Of a DNA stretch of 56,806 nucleotides, positions 24,579 through 33,954 are shown one piece after another. The DNA comes from Acidobacteriota bacterium (GTDB lineage Bacteria > Acidobacteriota > Terriglobia > Acidiferrales > UBA7541). Each line of letters opens with the position of its first letter. The first letter of the stretch is position 1. The notes beneath the pieces are model-generated. The model saw only the letters and a program-made list of their open reading frames with translations, did no database searches and had not been told where the DNA came from. The translations under genes were made by a program, and so were the position numbers. The stretch spans positions 1 to 56,806 of the forward strand of contig JABCZG010000030.1 in NCBI GenBank assembly GCA_013289835.1, given 5' to 3'.

Positions 24579-24677
24579 GAGCGCGTGTATTATCGCTCAA
24601 CTGCGGGGAGGCCCGCACGGAATTGCGTGAAGCGTGGTGGCGCGTTTTTTGAATCATTACAATGGCATGAATAGCGC

Positions 24678-26402
24678 ATGACATCTCCAGCCGAACACCC
24701 CGACAACTTGGACCGCAAGGCGGAGTTTCGAGGATGGCTGCTGGCGCTCGGCGTTTCGCTGGGAACGGCGTTGTTGATTGTGTTGCCGTTTTTCTGGCTG
24801 GGGAACGCGTCGGGGCACGACTTTGAGTTTCATGCGGCGTCGTGGCTGGATGCGGCGGGGCAATGGAAGGAAGGGATCGTCTATCCGCGGTGGACGGAGT
24901 GGGCGAACCGTGGTTTTGGGGAGCCGCGGTTTATTTTTTATCCGCCGCTTTCGTGGATGCTGGGGGCGGCGCTGGGTTTTGTTGTGCCATGGAATGCGGT
25001 GCCGATCGTTTTCATTGTCTTGGTGCAAACGCTGGCGGGAGTTTGTTTCTATGGGCTGTCGCGGCGGTTTCTTTCGTTCGGGGGGACCATTGCCGGGGCA
25101 ACGTGTTATGCGGCGAATCCCTATGCGCTGCTCATCGTTTATATGCGGAGTGATTTTGCGGAGCAACTGGCGTGCGCGCTGCTGCCGCTGGTGCTGCTGG
25201 CGGTGCTGCAGTTGTGCGGGATCGTGGAGAACCGCCGGAGTTCCCTGCCGCGGACGGCGGCATTCTTTGCGGTGGTGTTCGCGGCGGTGTGGCTTTCGAA
25301 TGCGCCGGCGGGAGTTATGGCGAGCTATGCCATGGCAATGCTGTTCGCGTGGGCCGCTTTTACGGAGAAATCGTGGCGGCCGTTGTGGCGAGGCGCGGCG
25401 GGATTGGCGCTGGGTTTTGGACTAACGAGTTTCTATCTTGTGCCGGCCGCGTACGAACAGCGGTGGGTGAGCATTTCGCAAGTGCTGGCCTCGGGATTGA
25501 CTCCGTCGCAAAACTTTCTTTATACGATGATCAACGATCCGGAGCACAACCTGTTCAACTGGATCGCTTCGAGCGCTGCGGTCTTGATGATGGTCATAAC
25601 GGGGATTGCCAGCATCGCGGCGTACCGTGATGTCAACAAGGAAGACACCCGCGGAGAGAAAACGAAACTCTGGACGGTGCTGCTGCTTCTATCCGCGGCG
25701 GCAAGCATCCTGATGTTTCGGCCCACCGTGTTTTTCTGGGAGCATCTTCCGAAGCTGCGATTCGTGCAGTTTCCATGGCGCTGGATGGGGACCCTGGCGC
25801 TGCCGTACGCCTATTTTCTAGGGACAGCCATTCCGCGGCGGCGCTGGGGCTGGATCTGGGGCGCGGCCGTAGTTGCGATTACTTGCGGGACGGCGACGTT
25901 TCTCGTCCGGAGCACTTGGTGGGATAGCGAAGACATCCCGGTGTTGCGCGCGGCGATTGCCAGCGGCCAAGGGTTCGAAGGCACGGATGAGTATGATCCG
26001 GTCGGAGACGATCGCTACAACCTGCCGGAGAAAGAGCCGCAGGTGGAGATACTGCCGGCCGAGGGATCGGAGGGGGGCACACCGAAGGCGGAAGTTCGAA
26101 TCCTGCAGTGGACCGCCGAGGGAAGAGAATTGCAAGTGAAAGCGGAAACGCCGGTGCGAGTGGCGTTTCGGCTGCTGAACTTTCCTGCCTGGCGCGCGGA
26201 AGTGAATGGCGTGGCGGTGACGCCGCGACGGGTGGAAGAGTTTAATCAGATGGTCGTGCTGGTTCCGGCTGGCTCGTCGCAACTGCGTGTGCACTTCGAG
26301 CGAACGCTTGATCGTACGCTTGGCGGAGCTCTGTCCATCGCGAGCCTTCTCGCGCTGCTGGCGATGGGCTTGGTTGAGCGAGCCAAGGGTCCCCGTGCCT
26401 GA
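24678..26402 (+). CDS. Polytopic membrane protein, 6-PTPS-related/GT-C-like
   Basis: A 574-residue protein with about ten hydrophobic segments and an early acidic motif GHDFEFHAASWLDAAGQWKE, like the metal/diphosphate-binding loop of GT-C glycosyltransferases. GFGEPRFIFYPPLSWMLGA and CYAANPYALL match the '6-pyruvoyl-tetrahydropterin synthase related' membrane family. The C-terminal ~130 residues form a soluble, beta-rich domain. Likely transfers sugars from a lipid-linked donor outside the membrane; this is inference. Stands alone, divergent from the ABC operon. Confidence 0.75.
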   Translation: MTSPAEHPDNLDRKAEFRGWLLALGVSLGTALLIVLPFFWLGNASGHDFEFHAASWLDAAGQWKEGIVYPRWTEWANRGFGEPRFIFYPPLSWMLGAALGFVVPWNAVPIVFIVLVQTLAGVCFYGLSRRFLSFGGTIAGATCYAANPYALLIVYMRSDFAEQLACALLPLVLLAVLQLCGIVENRRSSLPRTAAFFAVVFAAVWLSNAPAGVMASYAMAMLFAWAAFTEKSWRPLWRGAAGLALGFGLTSFYLVPAAYEQRWVSISQVLASGLTPSQNFLYTMINDPEHNLFNWIASSAAVLMMVITGIASIAAYRDVNKEDTRGEKTKLWTVLLLLSAAASILMFRPTVFFWEHLPKLRFVQFPWRWMGTLALPYAYFLGTAIPRRRWGWIWGAAVVAITCGTATFLVRSTWWDSEDIPVLRAAIASGQGFEGTDEYDPVGDDRYNLPEKEPQVEILPAEGSEGGTPKAEVRILQWTAEGRELQVKAETPVRVAFRLLNFPAWRAEVNGVAVTPRRVEEFNQMVVLVPAGSSQLRVHFERTLDRTLGGALSIASLLALLAMGLVERAKGPRA

Positions 26403-26579
26403 AGCACAATTCCGTGAGTCGAAGGTCCGAATGACAAATGACGACATCCAGCGTGGGGCAGAGTCGCGTTGTGTCGCTTGCCAGCAGGGCGGATAGCAGA
26501 TAGCTTGGCAGAAAATGGAAAGACCGGGCGGCGCGTTTAACCGTACCTGCATCGAGAATAGAGTGGGGTGCAAGTGAGA

Positions 26580-27311
26580 ATGACGAAGGCGAAGATGGGT
26601 TCTCACCGCGGTGTGTTTATGCTGGCAGCAATCGTGCTGGCGTGCGCACTGACGGCGTTGAACGTTCTGGCCGATGAGCCTAAACCCACGCCGGAAAACA
26701 CCATCCACGTGCAGCTGGCGGCTCCGGTGCCACCGCAAAGGTTTCCGAAGCCGGCCAAGTTTTTTGTCTCGGAGGTGATCGACCGCTCCGGGAATCCCCA
26801 GCCCATGCTGGTTTTGCGGAACAAAGGTGGCGTGTTCCTGGACCGACAACCCGTGCAAATCGTGCGTGAGTCGATCGAACAGTCGCTCAAAACAGCGGAC
26901 CTGCTTGCGGCGGATGCGGCGTCCGCAGATTTGGTGCTGCAGATTTACGTTTTTCATTTTGGACTTGCGCAGGGCTCCGGCCTCGACTATTTCGGCAAGG
27001 TCGAATTTTCCGTGATGGTGAAGAACCTGAAAACCGAAGAGTCGCAGCAGATTCAGGCCGCGGGCACATGCATCGCGAACGCGGCAGTGCTGAAGAAGAA
27101 TATCCAGAAAAATGTGCAGGCCAACATCGAAGGAGCGCTCGAGGATGCGGTGAGAAATCTTGTGCGCGGGACGCAATTGCGCGAGGCGGTTGCGTCGCTC
27201 CTGAAGAATAGCGCGAGTGCCCCGGCGACGGCTCCGAGCGGTGGCGTGGCATTCGAACGGGGAGACAGGCAAAGCGAGTTGGTCTTTACGCCTGGATTTC
27301 AAACGAGGTGA
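26580..27311 (+). CDS. Exported protein of unknown function
   Basis: A 243-residue protein with a signal peptide (MLAAIVLACALTALNVLADE, cut likely after VLA). The mature part has a strand-rich centre (FVSEVIDRSGNPQPMLVL; VLQIYVFHFGLA) and an amphipathic region near the end. Several in-frame starts exist between 26568 and 26619. The next gene begins five bases after its stop, so both are likely secreted partners in one transcript. Family not recognised. Confidence 0.65.
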   Translation: MTKAKMGSHRGVFMLAAIVLACALTALNVLADEPKPTPENTIHVQLAAPVPPQRFPKPAKFFVSEVIDRSGNPQPMLVLRNKGGVFLDRQPVQIVRESIEQSLKTADLLAADAASADLVLQIYVFHFGLAQGSGLDYFGKVEFSVMVKNLKTEESQQIQAAGTCIANAAVLKKNIQKNVQANIEGALEDAVRNLVRGTQLREAVASLLKNSASAPATAPSGGVAFERGDRQSELVFTPGFQTR

Positions 27312-27315
27312 CAAA

Positions 27316-27822
27316 ATGCGTTTACTCGCAGTTGTACTGCTAGCGGCGCTGGTGCTTGCGCCGAGTGTGGCGGCGAAGGATGCCGAGCCCATCTACAAGA
27401 CGATCGAGGCGAAACACTTCACGCGCGTGGAAGGAGTCGAGCTTTCGCCCGCGTTCACCGATTACCTCTACGCGGAACTCAGGAACGAACTTGCGAAGAC
27501 GAAGATGTTCACGCAGGTGATCGGTGAAGGAGAAGCGGTCGAAGACGCCGACGCGGCGAACTCCGTCGTGGTTGAAGGAGTGATTACGGAATACAAGAAG
27601 GGCAACCGCGCGGCGGACGCGATCATCGGATACGGCGTAGGGGCGCGCAGTATCAAGCTGGACGTGAACGTGACACGCCGGAGCGACCATAAAGACTTGA
27701 GCGCGATCAAAGTACACGTAAAGACTTCTCCGCGATGGAATGAAGAAGTCATGGCCAAGGCGGCAGCGCATGAGATCGCGCATGAAATCAAAAAGGGGCT
27801 GAAGGAAAAAGCCAAGGGCTAA
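27316..27822 (+). CDS. DUF4410-type exported protein
   Basis: A 168-residue protein with signal peptide (LLAVVLLAALVLAPSVAA). YKTIEAKHFTRVEGVELSPA followed by AFTDYLYAELRNELAKTKMF matches the DUF4410 pattern of a small alpha/beta domain. GAGGTG precedes the ATG at 27316. It lies between an exported protein and the M48 protease on the same strand. No biochemical function is known for the family. Confidence 0.8.
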   Translation: MRLLAVVLLAALVLAPSVAAKDAEPIYKTIEAKHFTRVEGVELSPAFTDYLYAELRNELAKTKMFTQVIGEGEAVEDADAANSVVVEGVITEYKKGNRAADAIIGYGVGARSIKLDVNVTRRSDHKDLSAIKVHVKTSPRWNEEVMAKAAAHEIAHEIKKGLKEKAKG

Positions 27823-27854
27823 CGATATCCAGAAGTATTGGCGCGAGAGGGAGA

Positions 27855-29258
27855 ATGATGCGGGCGGCGCAATGGGAGCGGTGGCGGCGACTGGCTGCGT
27901 GCCTGCTCGTGGTTTGCATGCCGCTGCCGCCGCCTGGCAGCGCGGTTACAAAAATGAAGTTGCGCGGGTATATTACTGCGCGCATTGATGACCGCACGGT
28001 GGCGATCCTGGACGACAAGCTGGAATTGACGGCTGCGAGCCGCATCACCGGGCAGGACGCCAACGGCGAGCATCCCTTGGCGATAGCAGATCTCGGGCCC
28101 GGGATGCTGATCGAAGCAGAGGGGCAATGGCTGGACCGGCACAGATTTTTTGCGGAGAAACTTACAGTGGACCTGCAGGATGCCGAAAAACAGATTCGCG
28201 GCGCGGCTTACCTGCAGGAGGAGCCAGGAGAGGCCAACAAGATCTCCGCGGGCGAAGCAGCTGGCCTGAAGGCTGACGGCTACTGGCTGGACCTCACGGA
28301 ACGGACGCATCGGGAGTGGGACGCGGTAAAGGTAGCTACCACGAGCGCCACGGGAACGCCTGCGGGGACGAAGGAGCAGGCGCTGGCGGGCGACCAAGTG
28401 AAATACGCCGGCATTCGGGGGAGCGACGGACGAATTGCCGCGGAGCGAATCGAACTGGGGCCGCCGGCGCCGGCGGAAGCGTACAAGATGCCGCACGATC
28501 TGGAAGTGGTCCGCGGAAAAGATCCGCAAACCGGGATCGACGTCATTGAATTCCGGCACGGAAATAAGGTGCAGGGGAGGATGAAACTTTTTCCCGTGCG
28601 GAGCGTGCAGGAGTACGTCACCACACTGGGCGATTCATTGCTGCCACCTGGAAATCGCGGAACGACGCAGGCATTGGAATTCCGTTTCTTTGTCGTGGAA
28701 GACTCGAGTATCAACGCCGCATCGCTTCCGGATGGAACACTGATCATCAATACGGCGTTGCTGGGAGCCATCCAGAATGAAGCCCAGCTCGCGTTCGTGC
28801 TGAGCCACGAAATCGCGCACGTACTGCAGGTGCACTACTGGCGCGAAGTGCATGAAACGCGTGGACAACGCGTGGGGCTGGTCATTGCAGGAATCGCGGC
28901 CGGCGCGTTCACCGGGGACCTGGGTATTTTTCTGGCGGGCATGGGTGTCGCGTCGGTTGTGAACGGCCACCAGAGGGAACTGGAAAACCAAGCGGACCGC
29001 TTGGGGCTGCAGAATGTCATCGAGCACGGCTACGATCCGCGGGAAGCGCCGAAATTTTGCAAAATGATCATTGAGCGCTACGGGGATCGCAGCACGAGCA
29101 AACTTTGGTCCAATCACGATTCGAGCCTGATGCGCGGAAGCTTCCTGACGGTGCAGCTGATGCGGCAGTATCCGGAGGGCCACTTTGAGCAGGCGCGGCG
29201 AGACAGTTCGGCATTTCGCGCCATGCGCGAAGCCATGGGCCCGGTCAAAATCGAATAG
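27855..29258 (+). CDS. M48-family metalloprotease with N-terminal DUF5666-like domains
   Basis: A 467-residue exported protease. After a hydrophobic start (about residues 12-29) come two beta-rich repeats with DLGPGMLIEAEGQWL...RFFAEKL and GDQVKYAGIRGSDGRIAAERI, which resemble DUF5666/OB-like domains. The C-terminal half is a Zn peptidase: HEIAH at residues 318-322 (H318, H322 zinc ligands, E319 catalytic) and ENQADRLGL with E377 as third ligand. Related to BepA/LoiP-type envelope quality-control proteases. It ends two bases before the convergent phoU gene. Confidence 0.88.
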   Translation: MMRAAQWERWRRLAACLLVVCMPLPPPGSAVTKMKLRGYITARIDDRTVAILDDKLELTAASRITGQDANGEHPLAIADLGPGMLIEAEGQWLDRHRFFAEKLTVDLQDAEKQIRGAAYLQEEPGEANKISAGEAAGLKADGYWLDLTERTHREWDAVKVATTSATGTPAGTKEQALAGDQVKYAGIRGSDGRIAAERIELGPPAPAEAYKMPHDLEVVRGKDPQTGIDVIEFRHGNKVQGRMKLFPVRSVQEYVTTLGDSLLPPGNRGTTQALEFRFFVVEDSSINAASLPDGTLIINTALLGAIQNEAQLAFVLSHEIAHVLQVHYWREVHETRGQRVGLVIAGIAAGAFTGDLGIFLAGMGVASVVNGHQRELENQADRLGLQNVIEHGYDPREAPKFCKMIIERYGDRSTSKLWSNHDSSLMRGSFLTVQLMRQYPEGHFEQARRDSSAFRAMREAMGPVKIE

Positions 29259-29260
29259 CG

Positions 29261-29926
29261 CTAGCGGCGATCGACGGCGTTGTGGCGGATGTCCTGGCCC
29301 TGGACGAGGTAGATGACGTCTTCGGCGATGTTGGTGGCATGATCGCCGATGCGCTCGAGGTTTTTGGCGACGAGAATCAATTCGAACGCGGGAAAGACCA
29401 CGCTGGAATCGCCCATCATGTAGGTGAGCAACTCGCGGAAAATCTGGTCGCGGTAATGGTCCACCTGGTCGTCGGTGGCGAGGACTTTCTGCGCGAGTTC
29501 GACGTCGCGGCGAACGACGGCATTTAGGGCGTCGCGCACCATTTCTTCGACAAGCTCGCTCATGCGCGGAAGATCCACATAGGGTTTCACACGCGGGTGG
29601 CGAAGAATGCGCAGGGCTCCTTGCGCGACGTTCACGGCTTGATCGCCGATGCGCTCGAGGTCGTTGTTGATGCGCGAGACGGCCAGGACAAAGCGCAGGT
29701 CAATGGCCATGAGCTGGTGCAGCGCCAGCAACTGGACGACGCGATCGTCAATTTCCATCTGCAGCTCGTTGATGGCGTCTTCTTCCTCGAGGACGCGCTT
29801 GGCAAGCTGTTCGTCGGATTCCAGGACGGCGTGAACCGACTGGTGAACGGCGCGTTCCGCGAGGCTGCCCATCCAGAGCAGCCGCTCTTTCACCTCATTG
29901 AGATCTTTTTCGAAATGGCGTTCCAT
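29261..29926 (-). CDS. phoU: Phosphate transport regulator PhoU
   Basis: A 221-residue protein of two three-helix PhoU repeats, with the metal-binding pattern NDLERIGDQAVNVAQ in the first and NLERIGDHATNIAEDVIY in the second. It links the Pst transporter to the PhoR kinase and keeps the Pho regulon off when phosphate is ample. Last gene of the pst operon, 63 bases after pstB. A second phoU is at 42750. Confidence 0.95.
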   Translation of the reverse strand: MERHFEKDLNEVKERLLWMGSLAERAVHQSVHAVLESDEQLAKRVLEEEDAINELQMEIDDRVVQLLALHQLMAIDLRFVLAVSRINNDLERIGDQAVNVAQGALRILRHPRVKPYVDLPRMSELVEEMVRDALNAVVRRDVELAQKVLATDDQVDHYRDQIFRELLTYMMGDSSVVFPAFELILVAKNLERIGDHATNIAEDVIYLVQGQDIRHNAVDRR

Positions 29927-29989
29927 GAAACCCTCAGTCTTTAGAAACTCAAACTCAAATCCAATGTCGCTGCCAATTCCGCCACTGTC

Positions 29990-30817
29990 TCATCCGAAGC
30001 GGCCGGTGATGTACGCCTCCGTGCGCGGATCACCCGGCGTGGTAAAGAGCTGCGGCGTCGGACTGAACTCGATAAGCTGCCCGGTAAGCAGAAACGCGGT
30101 GAAGTCGCTGACGCGCGCGGCCTGCTGCATGTTGTGCGTAACGATGGAAATGGTGCAGAGATCCTTCAGCTGCACCAGGAGCTCTTCAATCTTCGCGGTG
30201 CTGATGGGATCGAGCGCGGAGCAGGGCTCGTCGAGGAGCAGAACTTCGGGCTCAACGGCGAGCGCACGCGCAATGCACAGGCGCTGCTGCTGGCCTCCGG
30301 AAAGCTCGTAGGCGGATTTGTGCAGGTGATCTTTGACTTCGTCCCAGAGCGCGGCGTGGCGCAAGCTTTTTTCAACCGCCTCGGCAACCGGAAGTTTCGA
30401 ACCGTTAATTCTCAGGCCGTAAGCCACGTTATCGAAAATCGACTTCGGAAAAGGATTGGGGCGCTGGAAAACCATGCCGACGCGGCGGCGATGGGCGGTA
30501 ACGTCCTGGGTGAGGATATTCTGGCCGTCGAGCTGAATTTCACCTTCGAGGCGCGCGTGGCGAACCGTCTCGTGCATGCGGTTCAGGGTGCGAAGCAGTG
30601 TGGACTTGCCGCAGCCGGACGGGCCGATGAGCGCCGTGACCTTGTTCGTGGCGATGCCCATGTTGATGTCGAAGAGCGTCTGCTTGCTGCCATAGAAGAA
30701 ATTGACCTTGGAAACGGTCATGCGCATCGTGAGCGCCGCCTGCGCATCACGAGTTGGTGCGTTGACGGTGGTCGGTGGAATATTTACGGACACAGCTGGC
30801 CTCGCAGAAGCGTGCAT
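29990..30817 (-). CDS. pstB: Phosphate ABC transporter ATPase PstB
   Basis: A 275-residue ATPase. Walker A is GPSGCGKST (65-73), the signature is LSGGQQQRLCIARAL, and Walker B is EVLLLDEPCSALDP. PstB powers phosphate uptake through PstC-PstA. It begins two bases after pstA. The N-terminal 30 residues are an Ala/Pro/Thr-rich extension. Confidence 0.96.
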   Translation of the reverse strand: MHASARPAVSVNIPPTTVNAPTRDAQAALTMRMTVSKVNFFYGSKQTLFDINMGIATNKVTALIGPSGCGKSTLLRTLNRMHETVRHARLEGEIQLDGQNILTQDVTAHRRRVGMVFQRPNPFPKSIFDNVAYGLRINGSKLPVAEAVEKSLRHAALWDEVKDHLHKSAYELSGGQQQRLCIARALAVEPEVLLLDEPCSALDPISTAKIEELLVQLKDLCTISIVTHNMQQAARVSDFTAFLLTGQLIEFSPTPQLFTTPGDPRTEAYITGRFG

Positions 30818-30819
30818 GT

Positions 30820-31671
30820 CTAAGCCCTCGGAACCGCAATGCCGCGGGACAGAATCCCTCGCGCGACAATGTTAATCACCAGAATCAAGCCCAACAGAAC
30901 GAGGCCCGCAGCCCATGCCTGCCGGTGCCAATCTTCATACGGCGCGATGGCATAAGTGTAAATCATAACAGGAAGCGAAGCGCTGGGCTGATTCCATCCG
31001 GAGCTCCAAAAGCGATTGCCAAAGGCGGTGAAAAGGAGCGGCGCGGTTTCACCGGCGACGCGAGCGAAGGCCAGCATAATGGCGGTGAGAATACCGCGGT
31101 AAGCGGCGGGGACAATCACAGACGCGATGGTTTTCCATTTGCTGGCGCCGAGGGCCATGGCGGCTTCGCGCAAGGCATTCGGAACACCACGCAGAAATTC
31201 TTCCGTGCTGCGCAGGGTGATGGGAATCATCATCAGGCCGAGAGCGAATCCACCGGCGAGCGTTGAGAAATGCTTGAAGGGAAGAACGGCGAGCGCGTAG
31301 GCAAAAATGCCGATCACGATGGAAGGCACACCGTTCAGCAAGTCCGCGGCATAGCGCACGATGAAAGCAGTGGTGGAGCCGCTGAATTCCGCGAGATAAA
31401 TGGCGCCAAAGAATCCGATGGGAACGCCGAAGAGTGTAGCGAGCAGCAGCAACTTGCCGCTGCCGAGGATGGCATTGGCCATGCCGCCGCCCGTTTCGCC
31501 GACAGGGGTCGGCAACTTGGTGAAGAAGTTCCAACTGATGGAAGTTCCGCCATGGTAGACGAGGTAGCCGAGAATGAAGAAGAGCACGGAAACGGAAACC
31601 AAGGCGCACACGCCCGTCATGGTCAGCATGAAGCCACTCACAAACTTGCGCCAGCGAAGGCGAGCGCTCAT
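30820..31671 (-). CDS. pstA: Phosphate ABC transporter permease PstA
   Basis: A 283-residue inner-membrane protein with six predicted helices and the permease loop EAAMALGASKWKTI. GGTSISWNFFTKLPTP and GETAPLLFTAFGNRFWS match the PstA family. Overlaps pstC by four bases (ATGA). Confidence 0.95.
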   Translation of the reverse strand: MSARLRWRKFVSGFMLTMTGVCALVSVSVLFFILGYLVYHGGTSISWNFFTKLPTPVGETGGGMANAILGSGKLLLLATLFGVPIGFFGAIYLAEFSGSTTAFIVRYAADLLNGVPSIVIGIFAYALAVLPFKHFSTLAGGFALGLMMIPITLRSTEEFLRGVPNALREAAMALGASKWKTIASVIVPAAYRGILTAIMLAFARVAGETAPLLFTAFGNRFWSSGWNQPSASLPVMIYTYAIAPYEDWHRQAWAAGLVLLGLILVINIVARGILSRGIAVPRA

Positions 31672-32657
31672 GTGTTGCCCATTCCGCCGCCTCGCTGGGA
31701 GGTAGCCACAATCAGCAAGCGAGCAAGCCCATTAAGAATAAATGTGAGAATAAACAGGACTAAGCCAAGTTCAATCAGAGATTGCAAGTAAAGATCGCCG
31801 GTAGCTTCCGTGAACTCATTGGCGATCACGGCGGCGATGGAATAACCGGGGGAAAAAAGAGAAGCACTAATCGTTGGAGTATTGCCGATGACCATGGTGA
31901 CGGCCATGGTTTCGCCGAGTGCGCGCGCGAGAGCCAGAAAAATCGAGCCAAAAATACCGCCGCGCGCAAAGGGAACAACCACCTTCCAGGTGGATTCCCA
32001 ACGTGTGGCACCAAGAGAGAGGGCTGCTTCGCGCTGGTCGCGCGGCACGGAGAGAAGGACCTCGCGCGAGACGGAAATAATATACGGGATGACCATAATA
32101 GCAAGGACGATGCCTGCGGTCAGGAATCCCACGCCATACGCAGGGCCCTTGAAGAGCGGCAGAAACCCCAGCGTGCCCTTAAGCGCTGGCTGAATGTAGG
32201 AGCGCATCAAAGGCACGATGATAAAGACTCCCAGAAGACCGTAGATGACGCTGGGAACGGCAGCGAGAAGATCGATGAAGAACTCCAGAGTGTCGGAAAC
32301 CCTGGCGGGCGCCAATTCCGCGAGAAAAATGGCGGCGCCGATTCCGAGCGGCACGGCAAGGATCAGCGCTACGGCCGCAGTGACAAGCGTGCCGTAGATG
32401 AAGGGTAGCGCACCGAATTGGTCAAAGATCGGATCCCAGACCGAAGTCCGGAAAAAGTTGAAGCCAAACTTGTGGCGCGGGAGAGCGGAGCCTCGCCATA
32501 ATTCGAAAACGAGCAGCACGGTGATGAGAACAACGGAGGCGGCGAACAAAAAGGTGATGATTCGCGCGATCTCGTCGCCTTCGCGGAGCCGGGAAAGAAA
32601 CGAGCGCGAGCCCACGACGGGGCCCGCACTCGGAACGGTGGTGGTCGTGGTTGCCAC
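31668..32657 (-). CDS. pstC: Phosphate ABC transporter permease PstC
   Basis: A 329-residue permease with six helices; FNFFRTSVWDPIFDQFGALP and LGATRWESTWKVVVPFARGG are family motifs. It starts with GTG at 32657, one base after the pstS stop, so the genes are tightly coupled. Its N-terminus is Thr-rich, ahead of the first helix. Confidence 0.95.
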   Translation of the reverse strand: MATTTTTVPSAGPVVGSRSFLSRLREGDEIARIITFLFAASVVLITVLLVFELWRGSALPRHKFGFNFFRTSVWDPIFDQFGALPFIYGTLVTAAVALILAVPLGIGAAIFLAELAPARVSDTLEFFIDLLAAVPSVIYGLLGVFIIVPLMRSYIQPALKGTLGFLPLFKGPAYGVGFLTAGIVLAIMVIPYIISVSREVLLSVPRDQREAALSLGATRWESTWKVVVPFARGGIFGSIFLALARALGETMAVTMVIGNTPTISASLFSPGYSIAAVIANEFTEATGDLYLQSLIELGLVLFILTFILNGLARLLIVATSQRGGGMGNT

Positions 32658-32658
32658 G

Positions 32659-33687
32659 TTACTGGACGTTATTCAGGGCCTTCAATTCTTTTGCCACCAC
32701 TTCCTTCGGCAGCTTCGCATAAGACAAAGCTTCCGTGTAATTCTGGCCATCCGACAGCATCCATTTCACGAACCCCTTGAGGGCATCGCGCTTGGCGGCT
32801 TCGGAAAACTTGGCCGGGACCAGCAGCCAAGTAAAGCTGGAGATTGGGTAAGCCGTCTTGCCGGGAGCATCCGTGATGGAAACGCGGAAATCGTCCGGCA
32901 TATTTTTTGCTGCGCCTGCAGCAGCGGCAGTGACGCTCGCAAGGTCTGCCTTGATAAAAGCGCCGGAGGAGTTCTTCACAAGGCCGTAAGGCATCTTGTT
33001 CTGGATGGCGTAGATGAGCTCAACATAGCCAAAGGAATCCGGCGTATTCTTGATCGTGCCAGCCACGCCCTCGTTGCCCTTGCCACCAAGACCAACAGGC
33101 CAGTTGACCGATGTTCCTTTTCCTACCTTGTTCTTCCATTCGTCGCTGATCTTCGAAAGATAGTCGGTCCATATGTAAGTCGTGCCACTGCCATCCGACC
33201 GATGTACCACAACGATGTCGTCCGCGGGCAGACGTACGCCTTTATTGGGGCCCGCAATGGCGGGATCATTCCATTTTGTAATCTTGCCCAAGAAAATACC
33301 CGAAATAGCATCTTGCGTGAAATTAAGTTCTACTGTGATACCAGGAATGTTATAAGCCGGTACGTCAGCGCCTAGCACTGTGGGAAAGTGCAGGATTCCG
33401 AATCCATGCTTATCTTGAAATGCCTTGAGCTGATCGTCGTTCATGGGACCATCGGACGCGCCAAAATCCACGGTGCCCTCAGTGACTTGCTTGATGCCCC
33501 CGCCTGACCCAATGGATTGATAGTTGATCTCAATATTGGTGTTTTTCTTGTGGTACTCGTCAAACCACTTGGAATACATGGGATAAGGGAAAGTGGCGCC
33601 GGCACCGGTAATAGAAAGCGCGCTGTCCGCCCACAGGATTCCTGCGAGCGCTAGAACAACGACGAGCATCCCTGCTATTCGCTTCAT
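32659..33687 (-). CDS. pstS: Periplasmic phosphate-binding protein PstS
   Basis: A 342-residue protein with a signal peptide (MLVVVLALAGILWADSAL). The phosphate-binding hallmarks GAGATFPYPMYSKWF and YQSIGSGGGIKQVT follow, then DFGASDGPM and HRSDGSGTTYIWTDYL. It heads the pst operon; a GGAGAG site precedes the ATG and a Pho-box-like repeat lies 59-76 bases upstream. Confidence 0.96.
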   Translation of the reverse strand: MKRIAGMLVVVLALAGILWADSALSITGAGATFPYPMYSKWFDEYHKKNTNIEINYQSIGSGGGIKQVTEGTVDFGASDGPMNDDQLKAFQDKHGFGILHFPTVLGADVPAYNIPGITVELNFTQDAISGIFLGKITKWNDPAIAGPNKGVRLPADDIVVVHRSDGSGTTYIWTDYLSKISDEWKNKVGKGTSVNWPVGLGGKGNEGVAGTIKNTPDSFGYVELIYAIQNKMPYGLVKNSSGAFIKADLASVTAAAAGAAKNMPDDFRVSITDAPGKTAYPISSFTWLLVPAKFSEAAKRDALKGFVKWMLSDGQNYTEALSYAKLPKEVVAKELKALNNVQ

Positions 33688-33745
33688 CTGGATTCTCTCC
33701 TGCTTGACTCGACTTGAGAAGATACAGAGAAGTGTCGCTCTTCCT

Positions 33746-33763
33746 TGTTACAGGATTGTTACA
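33746..33763 (-). promoter_or_regulatory. Pho box upstream of pstS
   Basis: On the minus strand TGTAACA-ATCC-TGTAACA: two identical 7-mers separated by 4 bases, an 11-bp period as in the Pho box. It is oriented toward pstS, as expected for PhoB activation. Similar pairs occur at 43614-43631, 36132-36149 and 46346-46363. Confidence 0.7.
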
Positions 33764-33875
33764 ATTCCGGCGGAATTTGTTGAATCGCCCGAGACCCAAT
33801 GGAAACACTGCAAGCGGTTTGTTTTCTTAGTGCAACCGCAACTTCCGCGTGATTGAAATCCTGCGACCGCAAAAT

Positions 33876-33911
33876 AAAAAAGGGCAGCCCGGTGAAGAGC
33901 TGCCCCTTTTT
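33876..33911. terminator. Bidirectional intrinsic terminator
   Basis: AAAAAAGGGCAGC (33876-33888), a 10-base loop, GCTGCCCCTTTTT (33899-33911). Reading on the minus strand the hairpin is followed by TTTTTTATTTT, so it should end transcription of the porin gene (stop at 33955) before the pst promoter. Confidence 0.85.
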
Positions 33912-33954
33912 CCGTCCCCAGGGGAGGGACGGGCCGCCAGTTTCCTTACCTCGA

